Below, in pieces: positions 63,705 to 64,000 of a stretch of DNA of 64,000 bases; the stretch's first letter is position 1; each line of letters starts with the position of its first letter. Source of the stretch: Bradyrhizobium sp. CCGB12 (lineage in GTDB: Bacteria > Pseudomonadota > Alphaproteobacteria > Rhizobiales > Xanthobacteraceae); NCBI RefSeq assembly GCF_024199845.1, contig NZ_JANADO010000001.1:5332001-5396000 (forward strand). Reading direction: 5' to 3'. Both the position numbers and the translations under genes were made by a program. A model generated the notes under the pieces. That model was not told where the DNA came from. It saw only the letters and a list, made by a program, of their open reading frames with translations, and searched no databases.

Positions 63705-64000
63705 CGACGCTTTTCAGCTGTGGTGGAGCTCATACGAGTAGATCATTGCAGAGAGTTACATTCGCATAAAGTATCGACTCTCCTTCATCGCATGATTGCG
63801 GCCGTCCTCGCGCAAACGAACAGGATAGCGTAGGAAGAGAAAATGGATCGGTCGCTGCAAAGGCGAGATGGTGGATAGAGCTTTTACGCGAGGGAGTGCT
63901 CCCATCCCGCTTGCTGCTTTGGTCGTCACAGCCATTCGCCGGGTCAAGGATAGTTAATGACTTACCGATCGCATACCTGGATGCCCGGGAGCGAGAGCTC

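Noticed and set aside
1..64000. CRISPR arrays, rRNA and tRNA genes
   Set aside because: No regularly spaced repeats, rRNA-like or cloverleaf-like sequence was noticed on either strand.

Overview
The window looks like an accessory region (genomic island or symbiosis-island-like segment) of an alphaproteobacterium, most probably Bradyrhizobium. The evidence is a GC-rich background, a bradavidin-type avidin gene, several small proteins typical of bradyrhizobia (DUF6894, the AKKTKAVRREW protein, DUF3892), ArdC/DUF2958 mobile-element genes, and a tyrosine integrase with its excisionase-like partner at the right edge. Many ORFs are frameshifted or truncated relics, so this is a region of high gene turnover. 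No rRNA, tRNA or CRISPR array was seen.

Layout. 0-1.8 kb: a hypothetical gene, a frameshifted metallo-beta-lactamase (MBL) fold gene and a small winged-helix ORF. 1.9-8.6 kb: a minus-strand run with an S8 subtilase, two paralogous haem-CxxCH proteins, a soluble Rieske protein, a Ycf48-like beta-propeller and a small cytochrome-like protein. 9.4-10.6 kb: a decayed REP-type transposase and an AhpD-like protein. 10.8-17.1 kb: a plus-strand run with a secreted LprI/SPOR-like Cys-rich protein, a secreted TPR-CHAT protein, a small secreted protein and a membrane protein. 17.2-24.5 kb: a cluster with a dNTP triphosphohydrolase and a tightly coupled operon (OGG-like glycosylase, Gly/Ser-tailed small protein, PfkB-nucleoside deoxyribosyltransferase fusion, QueC-like enzyme, nitroreductase-like protein) controlled by a divergent XRE regulator with a palindrome in the shared promoter. 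24.6-26.0 kb: an AbiE-type toxin-antitoxin pair. 26.1-26.9 kb: fused fragments of ParB and an IS110 transposase.

28.6-35.6 kb holds a complete copper membrane monooxygenase operon (pmoC-pmoA-pmoB order, with the Cu-ligand residues intact) followed by a PmoD-like protein, CopC, a CopD-cytochrome c-thioredoxin-like fusion and a His/Met-rich periplasmic protein. Upstream lie the remains of an aerobic CO dehydrogenase (coxS/coxL). 37.5-39.9 kb: a three-gene operon whose helicase gene has decayed. 40.6 kb: bradavidin. 41-42.4 kb: ArdC and DUF2958. 44-47.7 kb: a metzincin-CHAT fusion protease with an SGNH hydrolase. 48.8-50.5 kb: a Cap4-like nuclease fused to a multi-pass membrane domain. 51-57.9 kb: a gene graveyard (LodA/GoxA, DUF5131, DprA, thermonuclease and SRAP fragments) with small phage-like and membrane genes. 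58.1-61.5 kb: an intact two-gene subtilase-MBL operon. 61.6-63.7 kb: a LA2681-type HEPN relic, the frameshifted integrase and the excisionase-like gene.

Functionally the window mixes metabolic cargo (CuMMO with copper handling, cox remnants, avidin) with many modules built like conflict systems: protease/CHAT/MBL, QueC-OGG-dGTPase, AbiE and nuclease-membrane. The two most striking items are the copper monooxygenase operon in a non-methanotroph-like background and the guanine-centred QueC/OGG/NDT operon, which resembles type IV CBASS accessory genes but has no visible CD-NTase. Family assignments come from reading motifs by eye, without database searches.
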